Shown here: piece by piece, positions 9,298-18,604 of the stretch
Position numbering within the stretch: the stretch's first letter is position 1
Layout: each line of letters opens with the position of its first letter
Origin: Sphaerospermopsis kisseleviana NIES-73
GTDB taxonomy: Bacteria; Cyanobacteriota; Cyanobacteriia; Cyanobacteriales; Nostocaceae
NCBI RefSeq assembly: GCF_002368075.1
Contig: NZ_AP018314.1
Coordinates: 110,535-156,545 of the forward strand
DNA: 46,011 bases
Direction of reading: 5' to 3'
The notes under the pieces: generated by a model
Told to the model about the DNA's origin: nothing
Database searches by the model: none
The model's input: the letters and a program-made list of their open reading frames with translations, nothing else
Program-made: the position numbers and the translations under genes

Positions 9298-9539
9298 TTG
9301 TCTGAATTAGGATGTCCATGATTTGAGGATGTACAGGATGTTATTGATAATTTATTGGTGAGTATTTAAGATGATAAAATACAATTATCCTCATAGTCAA
9401 CCAATGACCAATGAAAGCAGATAGTATAAAACTTTACGTTTCATTTATTAAACATCATCCCCAAATCTCTATTTTTCATAGACAATAAAACACTTACATC
9501 CTGTACATCCTTTAATCCTGGATATCCTGATTCAGACAA
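9298..9539. mobile_element. 242-bp palindromic MITE-like element, copy 2
   Basis: Same length and nearly the same sequence as the copy at 8188-8429, including the internal region with caaccaatgaccaatgaaag. It abuts the tandem 91-bp left-arm units on one side and 72-bp right-arm units on the other. Confidence 0.85.
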
Positions 9540-9764
9540 TTATCAATTATCAATTATCCATTATCAATTATCAATCACATCCTTTAATCCTGGATATCCT
9601 GATTCAGACAATTATCAATTATCAATTATCCATTATCAATTATCAATCACATCCTTTAATCCTGGATATCCTGATTCAGACAATTATCAATTATCAATTA
9701 TCCATTATCAATTATCAATCACATCCTGTACATCCTTTAATCCTGGTTATCCTGATTCAGACAA
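9529..9764. repeat. 72-bp tandem repeats (right arm of the 242-bp element)
   Basis: The cctgattcagac terminus recurs at 9529, 9601, 9673 and 9754 (steps of 72, 72 and 81). The copies are separated by tatcaatta/tccattatcaatt units. This is expansion of the element's right arm fused to an AT-rich repeat. Confidence 0.9.
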
Positions 9765-9767
9765 AAT

Positions 9768-9815
9768 AATTACGAATTACGAATTACGAATTACGAATTA
9801 CGAATTACGAATTAC
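9768..9815. repeat. STRR array, aattacg heptamer, running into methyltransferase stop
   Basis: Tandem aattacg units. The last units overlap the 3' end of the methyltransferase gene and supply its final residues (VIRNS) and its TAA stop. Confidence 0.95.
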
Positions 9816-12800
9816 TCTATCCCACGCTTCTAATACTAATCTTTGGGTTCTATATTCTCCATATTGCTTGATTTCATTGTTCTTTAAAACTCTAAATGTT
9901 TCACTGGGAAATTCTGCACCATACACATCCGCAGGATCTAATATATATCTCAGTTCATCACGGGTTAAACCATAAAGTTTGGCGTAATATGCGTCTAATT
10001 CCGCTCGAATTAATGCGCGTTTATTAGGATTCCAAATGAAAGGTTCTCCCTCATATCCCATGTCTTGCGCGAAGGGTTGCATATCCCACGCTGTGTACAC
10101 TAATTCTAATACGCGAGGGGTGATATATTCTATGTCTTTTTCTGTGTATCTTTCTGGGGGAATGATAGGAAGTTGTTTGACTATGAAAAAGTTCATGTGA
10201 GTTCCACCAACTTTATGACGAGTGACAAAATCAAAAGTTAGTGAACAAAAATTAGCTAATAAACAACTGATTAATTTTGCTTCTTTGATATTTGTTAAAA
10301 TTACGGGAGCATTATTACCAATTCCAACTTTAGGTAATAAACTAAAAATCGCAGTACGTTCATTAGTTGAATTAGTAATATCTCTAAAACCTAACAACCA
10401 ATTTTTATCCCACTTCCCACTTAATTTATTTTCAACTTCTTTTTTATCTACCCAATAACGAGGTTTAACAGAAAAAGATAAATCGCTTTTTTCATCATCT
10501 GTTAAATCACGAGTATCACCATTATCTGTATAAGTCGCCCAGCGGTGATCAAATTGATGAAACATTTTCGCTTCATATAATGGTACTTTCAGATCCCCTT
10601 CTTTGAGAAGTCCGGGATCTTGTTGGGGATCTTGGGTGTGAAATAACCCGCTATCGGTATTCATCATAAACATTAGCATAAATGAAATACCCCAAGGGTT
10701 AATTCCAGTATTTTCATTTTCTAAAACAGGCACATTTTGATATATTTTTTTAGTTAATTCTGCATCTTTACTACTTCTAAAAACTGGACAAGTGAGAGTA
10801 TTAGGATTAATTAATGCTATATCTTGAGGTGAAAGTTGAAACAACCGCGTTTGATTTTCTAATTGTTTAGGTTGAGTTAAGAAAAAAGCAAAATTACCGC
10901 GTTTAATTGGTTTACCACTCAAAGCAAGTAAAGAAAATTTCATTCTGCTATCTACAGAAGAAAATAACCCTTCTCTATTTTCAAAATCATAAAGACTTGC
11001 TAAATTTTGTCTTTTCACTAAGTCACTAAAAAAATGTTGATTAAATGAATCTGTTGCAATACCCGTAGGTACAATAACACCTACTCTACCTTTTGAATTT
11101 AAAAGATTTCTACCAAGTTCAGCAAATAATGGAGCTAGGTTAATTCTTCCAAAACTTGTTAAAGGAAATCTGTTACTAGAATGAATAAATTTTTGGTAAG
11201 CATCAATATCATGTTTTGCTAATTCAAATTCATTATATAAATGAGAATTATCTTTCTTTAACTTCTCAATCATTTTATTTCTGACTGACATATTTTGAGC
11301 TTCTGCAATTTTAGAATCACGAACCGCAAAAAATTCTCGTGGATCAAGTTGTAATTGTTCCCAAGGAGGATTACCCAAAACACAATCAAATCCTAATTCG
11401 TAATTATTTGAATTTTCGGGTTGAGGGTTAAAAACTTCGGGAAACTCCAAAGGCCAATGAAAGAAATTATATTGACTAGCTAAATTATTCGCAGCATCAA
11501 TTAACCCTTGTAATTCGTAATTCGTAATTCGTAATTCGTAATTAGATTGAGAATTGAGGATTTTTTGCACAGTCTCCCGTTTTAATCTGTCTAGGGTTGC
11601 TGTAGTTGGTAAAAGTTGTAAATTATGTTCAGTTAAATACATGAAAAATGCCGCAGTCCATAAATTACAAGCTGCTTTTTTCAACCACCAATGATCATCT
11701 AAAAGATTATCCTGATATTTTCGCTCTTTTTCTTTAACTTCCTGGGGTGTATTTTCCGAAAATTCCGCTAATTCTTGCCATAATTTAGCAAAGATGTAAC
11801 TATCATTAGCAGAAGTTTCAAAAATAGATAATTGTCCTTGATTTTCTCGTTCTTTTTTATTGCGCTTTTTCAAATTTATAGATAATTTTTTATCATCTCC
11901 CGTCACTGGTTTAAAAGCATCATCAGGAATACCCCCATCTAAACAATCTAAATCTAATACCCCTACCAAAGAATTACCACATTTAATTCTATGGTCTAAA
12001 AAATTCAATGGTTTACCAGTAGAAAACCCTTCTATCCATAAAGCCACTTTACACAAATCTACCGCTAAAGGATTTAAATCTACGCCATAAATACAATTTT
12101 GAATTACATCTCTAATGGCAATTCTTAAAGGTTCTGGTGCGGGTTGTGCTTCCCCGGTTCTAATTTTCGCTAATTCTTTACCTATGCGTCGCGCTGCTGC
12201 TAATAAAAAATGACCAGAACCACAAGCAGGATCTATGACTTTAATACTTAATAGGGATAATTCGTAATTCGTAATTCGTAATTCGTAATTCGTAATTTCA
12301 GACTCCCCATTATTCCCCGACTCTCGACTCCCGACTCCCAACTCCCTATTATTCGACTCTCGACTCCCGACTCCCAACTCCCTATTATTCGACTCTCGAC
12401 TCCCGACTCCCAACTCCCTATTATTCGACTCTCGCAACTTCTCCTCTATTACTGGTTCTAATGCTGTTTTAATTAATTGTTGGACAAGTTGGGGAGGGGT
12501 GTAATAAGAACCTGTGGTTTTTCTATCACTGCCAAATACTAAATTAAATTCATAAATGCCTTGATTATTGTTAACTTGTGGGTGAAAATCTAATAAACTT
12601 TCATAGACACTACCCAATTCTTCTACATCTAAAGCAGCATAATTTACCCGGCGTAATTGCCCTTTATCTTCATACAAAGATAAATAACGAATGGCAGTTA
12701 ATAAATCATAATTATCAATACCACAATCATCTAAATCTGTCAATGTTTGTGAACCAAATAAATCACCATTTAAAGGTGATAACCCCAATATTTGTCCGCG

Positions 12801-13907
12801 CCAATCTTCATCAAATAACTTAAATGTCACCCGTAAACCTTGCCAAATATCTTGAAAACCTTCCCGACGATAGCGGGGACGTTCTGCTAATTCTCTTAAT
12901 CTTTCAATGCTGTAATATTCTAAATAAATTCTCGCTTTTTCTGTATCTTCTCCAATTAATAATAAGTTGCGAGATTCTGCCACCATTAAGAATAATAAAC
13001 GGTAGATTAATCTTAATAATTGACGGTATAATTCGTAATTCGTAATATTTCCTTCGGAAACGCTACGCGAACGTAATTCGTAATTATTAGATAGTTTTTG
13101 GCGGAGATTTTCACTATCACGATGTTGTAAAAAGCCGTTTCCTAGTTGTTTTAATGCTTGTTCTACACCATCGCGGAGGCGATCGCGTACCCTTCCCCCT
13201 TGCTGCAAACTCTCTTGATGGTAATATTCCAACAAGCACTTATCCGCATCATCCGCAGTTTGGGGTAAACGGGAACGGTGGAAAAGCCGATAAAATAGAC
13301 CAAATTCCGCAAAATTTTCGCCATTAAGAATCTGCTCTAGGTCAAATTCGATATAAGTAAGGCGAGTCATCAAAGACGAATCACGTAATAACCGCCAACG
13401 AAAACCATTAGTAGTTATAGCCCAAAGATGCTCAGTCTTGTTGAGATATTCCTGTACTAAAGCGTGTGCTGATAACCGGGGTGTGCCACTGGGAGGACGT
13501 TTATCAATATCCAGACGACAACCAATAATGTGGATCGGGGGATAATTCGTAATTGAAGAGTCGGATGGTAATACTGCACGATGGGAGATAGCATAGGTTT
13601 GTCCCTCCACTACCTCAGCTTTCGGGGTATATACGGGGATATAACCAAGACTACGTAACAAAGGAACAGCCCACATTTCACGGGTAACGCTGGTAGCAGT
13701 ATCTTCAGGGTTTAACCTTTCTAATTGACGTTGAAATGCTACCCAATAAGCTTTAACATCACCCCAGGCGATCGCAATTTCATCTTCAAGTTTATCAGTT
13801 TTCGATAACCCAAAATCTGCCGATGTTTGTCCTTTGATATTACCTGTTAATAATTCGGTGGTAATATCTGCTGCGAGTAAGTTTCCTTCAAATTGTACGC
13901 CAATCAT
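9798..13907 (-). CDS. PglX/DrmMI-like adenine-specific DNA methyltransferase
   Basis: A 1369-aa N6-adenine methyltransferase of the large Eco57I/PglX/DrmMI type. The AdoMet-binding motif is DPACGSGHFL (about residues 556-565), and the catalytic motif is GNPPWEQL (about 843-850). The N-terminal ~450 residues contain the helical region usual for this class (HALVQEYLNKTEHLWAITTN). A region after the NPPW motif probably recognises DNA. STRR-derived peptides occur at about residues 273-293, 491-550 (three SNNRELGVGSRE units) and 788-798. The C-terminus ends inside an STRR. No nuclease motif was noticed, so modification alone is the likeliest activity. It would mark self DNA for the two helicases of the island. 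The exact recognition sequence cannot be read. Confidence 0.88.
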   Translation of the reverse strand: MIGVQFEGNLLAADITTELLTGNIKGQTSADFGLSKTDKLEDEIAIAWGDVKAYWVAFQRQLERLNPEDTATSVTREMWAVPLLRSLGYIPVYTPKAEVVEGQTYAISHRAVLPSDSSITNYPPIHIIGCRLDIDKRPPSGTPRLSAHALVQEYLNKTEHLWAITTNGFRWRLLRDSSLMTRLTYIEFDLEQILNGENFAEFGLFYRLFHRSRLPQTADDADKCLLEYYHQESLQQGGRVRDRLRDGVEQALKQLGNGFLQHRDSENLRQKLSNNYELRSRSVSEGNITNYELYRQLLRLIYRLLFLMVAESRNLLLIGEDTEKARIYLEYYSIERLRELAERPRYRREGFQDIWQGLRVTFKLFDEDWRGQILGLSPLNGDLFGSQTLTDLDDCGIDNYDLLTAIRYLSLYEDKGQLRRVNYAALDVEELGSVYESLLDFHPQVNNNQGIYEFNLVFGSDRKTTGSYYTPPQLVQQLIKTALEPVIEEKLRESNNRELGVGSRESNNRELGVGSRESNNRELGVGSRESGNNGESEITNYELRITNYELSLLSIKVIDPACGSGHFLLAAARRIGKELAKIRTGEAQPAPEPLRIAIRDVIQNCIYGVDLNPLAVDLCKVALWIEGFSTGKPLNFLDHRIKCGNSLVGVLDLDCLDGGIPDDAFKPVTGDDKKLSINLKKRNKKERENQGQLSIFETSANDSYIFAKLWQELAEFSENTPQEVKEKERKYQDNLLDDHWWLKKAACNLWTAAFFMYLTEHNLQLLPTTATLDRLKRETVQKILNSQSNYELRITNYELQGLIDAANNLASQYNFFHWPLEFPEVFNPQPENSNNYELGFDCVLGNPPWEQLQLDPREFFAVRDSKIAEAQNMSVRNKMIEKLKKDNSHLYNEFELAKHDIDAYQKFIHSSNRFPLTSFGRINLAPLFAELGRNLLNSKGRVGVIVPTGIATDSFNQHFFSDLVKRQNLASLYDFENREGLFSSVDSRMKFSLLALSGKPIKRGNFAFFLTQPKQLENQTRLFQLSPQDIALINPNTLTCPVFRSSKDAELTKKIYQNVPVLENENTGINPWGISFMLMFMMNTDSGLFHTQDPQQDPGLLKEGDLKVPLYEAKMFHQFDHRWATYTDNGDTRDLTDDEKSDLSFSVKPRYWVDKKEVENKLSGKWDKNWLLGFRDITNSTNERTAIFSLLPKVGIGNNAPVILTNIKEAKLISCLLANFCSLTFDFVTRHKVGGTHMNFFIVKQLPIIPPERYTEKDIEYITPRVLELVYTAWDMQPFAQDMGYEGEPFIWNPNKRALIRAELDAYYAKLYGLTRDELRYILDPADVYGAEFPSETFRVLKNNEIKQYGEYRTQRLVLEAWDRVIRNS
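12258..12434 (-). repeat. In-frame STRR block in methyltransferase gene
   Basis: taattcg heptamers followed by three copies of a 36-nt unit (attattcgactctcgactc...), encoding three 12-residue SNNRELGVGSRE repeats directly before the AdoMet-binding motif. Smaller inserts lie at about 13028-13088 and 11512-11543. Confidence 0.9.
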
Positions 13908-13936
13908 AGTTTTAATTCGTAATTCGTAATTCGTAA

Positions 13937-14335
13937 TTATTTTTCTTTGAGTTTTTTGGTAGAAGCGACCAAGATTTTCCCAATTTCGTTAGCTTCTTGG
14001 AGAAGAGAAGTAAATTTTGGTTTACTCACCAACTCTGATTCTATTAATATTTCTAACCAATATTGAGTTTCTCTAGCTTCTTTAAGAGCTATTTCTAATT
14101 TATGAATAAAGTCTTTATCAGATTGAGCAGATTGAGATTCTCTAACATTTGCACCAATGGAAGTACCAGAACAAAGTAATTGTTTAGATATTGTCCGATA
14201 AACTCCTGATTTTTCATCAAGAAAGTAACAAGCCTTAATAATTCTAATAGCAAATTGTTTTGTTCTATCTGTAATCGTGATATGATTGTTGGTTTTGATA
14301 TTTACATTTGCATTTGTGTTTGTCACCTTTAACAT
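13937..14335 (-). CDS. Four-helix-bundle protein (23S rRNA IVP/TIGR02436-like)
   Basis: A 132-aa, all-helical protein with the family hallmarks SGTSIGANVRESQSAQSDKDF and KLEIALKEARETQYWL. The family includes proteins encoded in 23S rRNA intervening sequences and relatives of the DGR accessory protein Avd; most members, like this one, stand alone with unknown function. No DGR template or variable repeat is seen nearby. Heptamer STRRs lie on both sides (13913-13938 and 14359-14420). Same strand as the methyltransferase, ending 29 nt upstream of its start. Confidence 0.8.
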   Translation of the reverse strand: MLKVTNTNANVNIKTNNHITITDRTKQFAIRIIKACYFLDEKSGVYRTISKQLLCSGTSIGANVRESQSAQSDKDFIHKLEIALKEARETQYWLEILIESELVSKPKFTSLLQEANEIGKILVASTKKLKEK

Positions 14336-14358
14336 CCTCCCTTGCTTCTTCTTTCTTA

Positions 14359-14420
14359 AATTACGAATTACGAATTACGAATTACGAATTACGAATTACG
14401 AATTACGAATTACGAATTAC
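14359..14420. repeat. STRR array, aattacg heptamer
   Basis: Nearly nine tandem units in the gap between the four-helix-bundle gene and the DUF2887 gene. Confidence 0.95.
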
Positions 14421-14495
14421 CTAATGAGATTTTCCTAGTTCTTAATTTTCAAATAAATAGACAAAATAAAAACTAGGAAATTACTTATGATTCAT

Positions 14496-15266
14496 TTATT
14501 GTTCATCTGCAACTTTTCTGACATCCTCTAAATCTAATTCTAATGATTTAGCAATTTCCTGAATACTAAGTCCTTTCTCTAGTAGTGTTGGTACAACTTT
14601 TAACTTGGTTTTTTTCAGGATACTTTGATAAAAAGCAGTTTTTTCTATATCTTCACCTAAATTAAGCATGGTTTGAATTTCCTCCAGTGTAAGATTTGGA
14701 AATTTATAGACTATAATACCTTGAATAAATGCTAACACTTTTAACCGCAAGTCTTCATCAGTTAAATTTTCTCTAGCTTGATTGATTAATTTTTGAGCTA
14801 GGGAAGCAATTTTTTTAGGAGTTTCTACAAATAATTTAGCAATACCAATTTCTAAGGATTCATTATCATTAGTAAGTTCATTGAGGTAAATACAACGGAC
14901 ATGATTTGACATCAAGCTTTGATAACGGGGATGAGGTGGTATTTCATGAGTTCTTCTATCATAAATAACAATTACATACCATTCTAAATTAGCTGGTTTG
15001 TATTGACGAAAGTAAACAAAAATTTCCCCAAAAAGTCGCTCATAAAATTCCTCATCTTTATATATTTGGAGTTCTAAAAAGTACAAAGCTTCTGTTTCAA
15101 AACCTGGAAGGGTGGAAAATAGACCATCTAACCGAAAAGATCGTTGTTTAACTTCTGGTGCTGTAAATTCATAAATATTAGGGTTGACTTCAGGTTTACC
15201 AATTAGTTCAAAAAAGACTTGTGGTAGTTCTTTAATTAGTTCATAAAAAATAGTATCAGTTTTCAT
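14496..15266 (-). CDS. DUF2887 / Rpn-family PD-(D/E)XK nuclease-like protein
   Basis: A 256-aa protein that starts MKTDTIFYELIKELPQVFFEL, typical of the cyanobacterial DUF2887 family related to Rpn recombination-promoting nucleases. A PD-(D/E)XK-like core is visible: Asp in SFRLDGLF, then LYFLELQIYKD (E-x-Q), then a strand WYVIVIYDRR. The C-terminal ~60 residues are helical and charged (GLSIQEIAKSLELDLEDV), resembling a small HTH that other members share. The family is multicopy in cyanobacteria and its role is unsettled. It lies between the SNF2 helicase and the methyltransferase on the same strand. Confidence 0.8.
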   Translation of the reverse strand: MKTDTIFYELIKELPQVFFELIGKPEVNPNIYEFTAPEVKQRSFRLDGLFSTLPGFETEALYFLELQIYKDEEFYERLFGEIFVYFRQYKPANLEWYVIVIYDRRTHEIPPHPRYQSLMSNHVRCIYLNELTNDNESLEIGIAKLFVETPKKIASLAQKLINQARENLTDEDLRLKVLAFIQGIIVYKFPNLTLEEIQTMLNLGEDIEKTAFYQSILKKTKLKVVPTLLEKGLSIQEIAKSLELDLEDVRKVADEQ

Positions 15267-15321
15267 GACAATTTTGGTAACGGGTAATTAATAATTCTGT
15301 ACATCCTAATTCCGACAAAAA

Positions 15322-18282
15322 TTATAAACTATTTTTACGTTTCCCTGGTTGTAAAATGTACACACCTAATAAATCCATCGGTAATTGTGGTGTAACCTTA
15401 ACATCCACCTCCTTAGTAATTCTCCTCACTCGTTGATGAGATTGAGATAAACAAAGCGATCGCTCTTTTGCAAACTTTTCTAAATCTGCTGTTAACTCAT
15501 CAAAAGAATTTAAAAAATCCTCAATTTCCTGTTTAGGGTTAACAGCATTCCCCACAGGGTTAGCTTGTTCCAACAAAGCTTTTGCTTCCAGTGGTGCTAA
15601 CCAAACCGGGTTAGAGGGTGGACCTGTAAACCCAACAACTACACATTCTTCTCCCAATAGTTCGTAGTTGCGTTTTAGCGCATTCTTTTCTGATGGTGCT
15701 GAAGCACTACTACTAACCTTTTGTTTAACTTCTTGTTTAACCTTTTGTTTTAATAAATGCCTCAATCTTAATAACAATAAAGTAGTCCGTTTACTCACAG
15801 TATCCGTAATTGTAAAACCACATCTAGCGACTAAATCATTTTGATTATTCAGTAAAGCCACCTCTAAAATATGCCGTGCTAAACCTTCAACCAAAGGATG
15901 ATTTCGCCCTACATATTCCACCCCTTCCGGTGCAGGAGTAGTAAAAGTAATTAAACGTTTTTCATTGCCTAAAACGAGTTGTAAAAAACTCGGAATTGAC
16001 GGTAATAACCATCCTTGCTTTTTTTCAATCAAACCACAATTTAACTTTTCACAAGCATTTTTAACAAATCTTTCTACATCTTTTTCACTACCTAAAATTT
16101 CATCAGATTCTAATAACTCCTGTTCAACTTCTGTAGGTTTAATTGCCCTTTGTGCAAAACGAGTCCGGCTGATTTTCTCCCTTTCCACCGCCTTATCCCA
16201 TTGTTTATGCACCTGTTCAACAGCAGATTCTCCCTCATCTAATAAATCCAATAAAGATAACTGTTGTGCATCCGTACTTTTATCAAATAAAGACTTAAAC
16301 ACCGCTTCCGAAACAGTGGTACTATCCATTGGTACTGGAACAGTAATTCCCAGAGTTTTATGTATTTGTACCGCTTTACGAATTAAAACTTCTAAAACCG
16401 CCCCATCTACAGGATTATCTTGACCATAAAGTAAACAACTTTTCACCTGAGTTGCTATTTGTCCATAACGGTCAATTCTCCCTTCTCGTTGTTCTAAACG
16501 GTTGGGATTCCAAGGTAAATCATAATGAATAACCGCACTAAAATGAGATTGTAAATTTATCCCTTCACTCAAACAATCAGTAGCAACTAATATTCTTTGG
16601 GGATAGGATTTTAATTCATTTAATCTCACTTCTCGCTCATCTTCTGACTGTTCTCCAGTAATAGCAATTACCCGAATTTGAGAACCTTTCTTTTCTAACT
16701 TCTGCTTTAAATTTTCAGCTACATAATTAGCTGTAGCAATATAACGACACCAGATAATCGGGTGATGATTATTTGCTAAAAGATTCTGCACATAAATAGT
16801 ACAAGTTTGTAATTTTTGGTCTTTATTCCCCTGTAATTTTTCCGCAGCTTGAATAAAACTCCGCAGTTTGCGTTTATCAACATCTTTATAACTTTGTAGT
16901 CCCTGTTCTATAATTACACTGGGTGCAGCATCTACCGCTTGTTCCAAATCCGTAGGATCATAAACATAAGAACTGAATAATTCGTAATTATTATTTTCCG
17001 ACTCTCGCATTTCCCCCGACTCTCGACTCCCGACTCCCGACTCTCGCATTTCCCCCGACTCTCGCATTTCCCCCGACTCTCGATTTAAACTACGATTTAA
17101 AGTAGAGATCGCAGCAGCAGGGGAAGACATCACACAGCGAATCAAAGCCAACGCTGACCAATAACGCCCCCGACGTTGGGCATAAGTCATATCTACGGTA
17201 GTAGTTTTTACTAACCCCCGTGCAAAATTATAAACTTCCTCAAATAGTTCTTTATACTCTTTAGATAATTTATAGGGTTCTTCATCAGATTGACGTTCTG
17301 GAAAAGGTGTTTCATTCCCCAACCACAATTTTACATCTGCCCGTCGTCGTTGGATAAAATGACCAGCTAAATTATCTCGTTCTGTTTCTGTGAGTTGATC
17401 CAAAGTCAAATTAGCAAACTCTGGTTTTAATAAACCCAATAAAGATAAAAAAGATTCCTCAATTCCACTATGGGGGGTAGCAGTAAGTAATAATAAATGA
17501 CGGGATGTTTTTTCAGCTATTTCAGTAATTAATTGATGTCGTTGTTGTTGGGATGTACTCTTACCACTAGCACGGGTACAAGTATGAGCTTCATCTACAA
17601 TCACAAAATCTGGACAATGGGCGATAAAACTAGCTTTTCGCCGTTCTGATTTGGCATAATCTAAACTCACAATTATATGACGATAATAACTAAAAATATG
17701 AGAACCATTAGGTATTGCCCGTTCTAATTTAGAAGCTGTACCAGAACGAACTACCACAGCATCAATATGGAATTTTTCTCTTAATTCTTGTCGCCATTGA
17801 TCACATAAATGGGGAGGACACAATACAGCAATTCTGGCAATTTCTCCCCTGTCTAATAATTCCCTGACAATTAAACCAGCTTCAATGGTTTTACCAATAC
17901 CCACATCATCAGCAATTAATAACCTGACCGTTTCTAACCTTAAAGCCATTAACAATGGTACTAATTGATAGGGACGAGGACGCAATGACAACCTACCCAA
18001 ACAGCGAAAAGGACCCGCCCCACTACGTAATAAATGCCGTGCAGCATCCATCAATAATAAAGCTGTGCTGTGGTCTTTTATACTGTCAGCAGTGGGGTGA
18101 GGAAAGGTAGCCGGTTCTAGGGTTTCTAGGTTTAAGTGCCGAAAAATACCAATGATTTCCTCTTCGTTACCACTCAGGGGACAAAGGCGGATCAAATCTG
18201 GGTTTTCATCTGGTAATATTACCCATTGCCGACTACGACAACTAACTATAGATCCGGGGGTGCAATTTAATGTATCTGTCAT
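15322..18282 (-). CDS. SNF2/RapA-type helicase (DrmD-like)
   Basis: A 986-aa SF2 helicase of the SNF2 class. Walker A is DDVGIGKTIEAGLI (about residue 127), motif II is VIVDEAHTC (about 227) and motif III is LLTATPHSG. Motifs V-VI are VATDCLSEGINLQS and REGRIDRYGQ (about 600). The ADDVGIGKT variant and the overall length match the DISARM class-1 protein DrmD. The C-terminal third (700-986) is mostly helical. In-frame STRR DNA encodes RESGEMRESGEMRES near residues 400-435. It is the first gene of the minus-strand island and starts at ATG 18282. It probably translocates along DNA as an ATP-driven partner of the methyltransferase and the helicase-nuclease fusion. Confidence 0.85.
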   Translation of the reverse strand: MTDTLNCTPGSIVSCRSRQWVILPDENPDLIRLCPLSGNEEEIIGIFRHLNLETLEPATFPHPTADSIKDHSTALLLMDAARHLLRSGAGPFRCLGRLSLRPRPYQLVPLLMALRLETVRLLIADDVGIGKTIEAGLIVRELLDRGEIARIAVLCPPHLCDQWRQELREKFHIDAVVVRSGTASKLERAIPNGSHIFSYYRHIIVSLDYAKSERRKASFIAHCPDFVIVDEAHTCTRASGKSTSQQQRHQLITEIAEKTSRHLLLLTATPHSGIEESFLSLLGLLKPEFANLTLDQLTETERDNLAGHFIQRRRADVKLWLGNETPFPERQSDEEPYKLSKEYKELFEEVYNFARGLVKTTTVDMTYAQRRGRYWSALALIRCVMSSPAAAISTLNRSLNRESGEMRESGEMRESGVGSRESGEMRESENNNYELFSSYVYDPTDLEQAVDAAPSVIIEQGLQSYKDVDKRKLRSFIQAAEKLQGNKDQKLQTCTIYVQNLLANNHHPIIWCRYIATANYVAENLKQKLEKKGSQIRVIAITGEQSEDEREVRLNELKSYPQRILVATDCLSEGINLQSHFSAVIHYDLPWNPNRLEQREGRIDRYGQIATQVKSCLLYGQDNPVDGAVLEVLIRKAVQIHKTLGITVPVPMDSTTVSEAVFKSLFDKSTDAQQLSLLDLLDEGESAVEQVHKQWDKAVEREKISRTRFAQRAIKPTEVEQELLESDEILGSEKDVERFVKNACEKLNCGLIEKKQGWLLPSIPSFLQLVLGNEKRLITFTTPAPEGVEYVGRNHPLVEGLARHILEVALLNNQNDLVARCGFTITDTVSKRTTLLLLRLRHLLKQKVKQEVKQKVSSSASAPSEKNALKRNYELLGEECVVVGFTGPPSNPVWLAPLEAKALLEQANPVGNAVNPKQEIEDFLNSFDELTADLEKFAKERSLCLSQSHQRVRRITKEVDVKVTPQLPMDLLGVYILQPGKRKNSL
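16978..17082 (-). repeat. In-frame STRR block in SNF2 helicase gene
   Basis: A taattcg-type start followed by actctcgcatttcccccg units, encoding repeated RESGEM/VGSRES peptides between the two helicase lobes. The frame is kept open. Confidence 0.88.
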
Positions 18283-18604
18283 TGTTTCCCTGTGTTGGCA
18301 AAGTTAGCCGTGTAAACTGGGCAGAAAGGATACCTCTTCACTACCTGAGATCACAGGCTGTTTTAGTGATTATTAATATTAAGGTTTAGTATAAAGCTAT
18401 TGAATCAAGCAAATGCAAGTGTGTAACAAAAAGTGACATTTTTTAGTTATATGATAAAAATTGTAATATTTGTACAAATACAGATAAAAATAGCTGAAAA
18501 TTAGGTGAATTTCAGCCAAGGAACAATTGTTGAGTAATTTTTAACAAGTAATACCCATATAAGTAGGTAGGCGTTAAAAATTGTCGTTATGGCAAGGCAG
18601 GAGA

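Noticed and set aside
9025-9764. Regular tandem repeats that might be a CRISPR array
   Set aside because: The units are 72-91 bp of uniform sequence with no variable spacers, and no cas genes are nearby.
15965-16423. 152-codon plus-strand frame
   Set aside because: It is antisense to the well-supported SNF2 helicase gene; Ser/Leu/Cys-rich composition is that of a complementary-strand shadow.
1944-18282. BREX system
   Set aside because: The methyltransferase is PglX-like, but no PglZ phosphatase, BrxL protease or BrxC ATPase gene is present.
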